Of a DNA stretch of 20,482 bases, positions 20,416 through 20,482 are shown in pieces. Made by a program: the position numbers and the translations under genes. The DNA comes from an uncultured Alphaproteobacteria bacterium (GTDB lineage Bacteria; Pseudomonadota; Alphaproteobacteria; RF32; CAG-239), in NCBI GenBank assembly GCA_910577095.1, contig CAJTLY010000020.1:3922-24403 (forward strand), given 5' to 3'. The number at the start of each line of letters is the position of its first letter. Positions within the stretch are counted from its first letter, which is position 1. The notes under the pieces were generated by a model that was not told where the DNA came from, did no database searches, and saw nothing but the letters and a program-made list of their open reading frames with translations.

Positions 20416-20482
20416 CTACCAGCTGTAGCTGAGACCCAACCCGAAGGTCGACGCTTTGTAGTCGTCGCCGAAGGTGTGGTTC
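20416..20482 (-). CDS. C-terminus of an outer-membrane beta-barrel protein (partial)
   Basis: The minus strand is open from the window edge to TAG at 20418-20416. The last residues read NHTFGDDYKASTFGLGLSYSW. Alternating hydrophobic residues in the final strand (STFGLGLSYSW) with a terminal aromatic residue form the C-terminal beta-signal recognised by the BAM complex, so this is the last strand of a barrel, of the Opa/OmpA-like or porin kind. Only 21 full codons are present, so no family can be named. The 15-bp terminator follows 14 nt downstream. Confidence 0.7.
   Translation of the reverse strand, partial: NHTFGDDYKASTFGLGLSYSW

Overview
The window reads as a chromosomal stretch of a Gram-negative, probably alphaproteobacterial organism with a fermentative or oxygen-limited life. 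Gram-negative: an RND efflux pump with its periplasmic adaptor, a beta-barrel C-terminus, and many Sec signal peptides plus a lipobox. Fermentative: adjacent pta and ackA, several flavodoxins, and a stand-alone piece of anaerobic ribonucleotide reductase (NrdD). The DUF2066-AI-2E pair and the AcrR-type pump operon fit Alphaproteobacteria, but lineage is an inference from gene content, not from a marker tree.

Layout. 1-218: end of an unidentified gene, a tRNA with CAT anticodon that looks like the lysidine-type tRNA-Ile, and a terminator shared with a convergent gene for an unknown exported protein. 1184-3523: an MmcQ/YjbR-like gene with its own sigma70 promoter, then a two-gene operon (exported carboxymuconolactone-decarboxylase-like protein and exported flavodoxin) behind a promoter with a 19-bp spacer and internal dyad, the MerR-family design. 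3543-4906, minus strand: a cytosolic flavodoxin with a hairpin at the very start of its predicted mRNA, a 79-residue NrdD glycyl-radical-domain-like protein, and an NlpE-like lipoprotein, the last two coupled. 5001-10021, minus strand: a terminator, RND pump, adaptor and TetR/AcrR-type repressor in one operon behind a perfect inverted-repeat operator.

10091-14709, plus strand, is the accessory-looking part: a near-consensus promoter, a 28-codon leader ORF coupled by ATGA overlap to a 598-residue HEIAH metalloprotease-like protein of unknown role, an acidic unknown protein, a protein resembling phage structural proteins, a small 3-helix membrane protein, and a short internally deleted duplicate of that last gene.

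14726-17305, minus strand: ndk, a DUF2066 protein and an AI-2E/PerM-family permease, probably one operon. 17450-19734, plus strand: pta-ackA, which turns acetyl-CoA into acetate and ATP, with a strong terminator. The window ends with a small exported protein of unknown function and the C-terminus of an outer-membrane beta-barrel on the other strand, sharing a 15-bp-stem terminator.

The most interesting items are the stand-alone NrdD glycyl-radical-like protein, the MerR-type operon of two exported redox-type proteins with a possible second cytosolic start, the leader-peptide/zincin operon, and the internally deleted mini-gene. No CRISPR array, complete insertion sequence or rRNA was seen.
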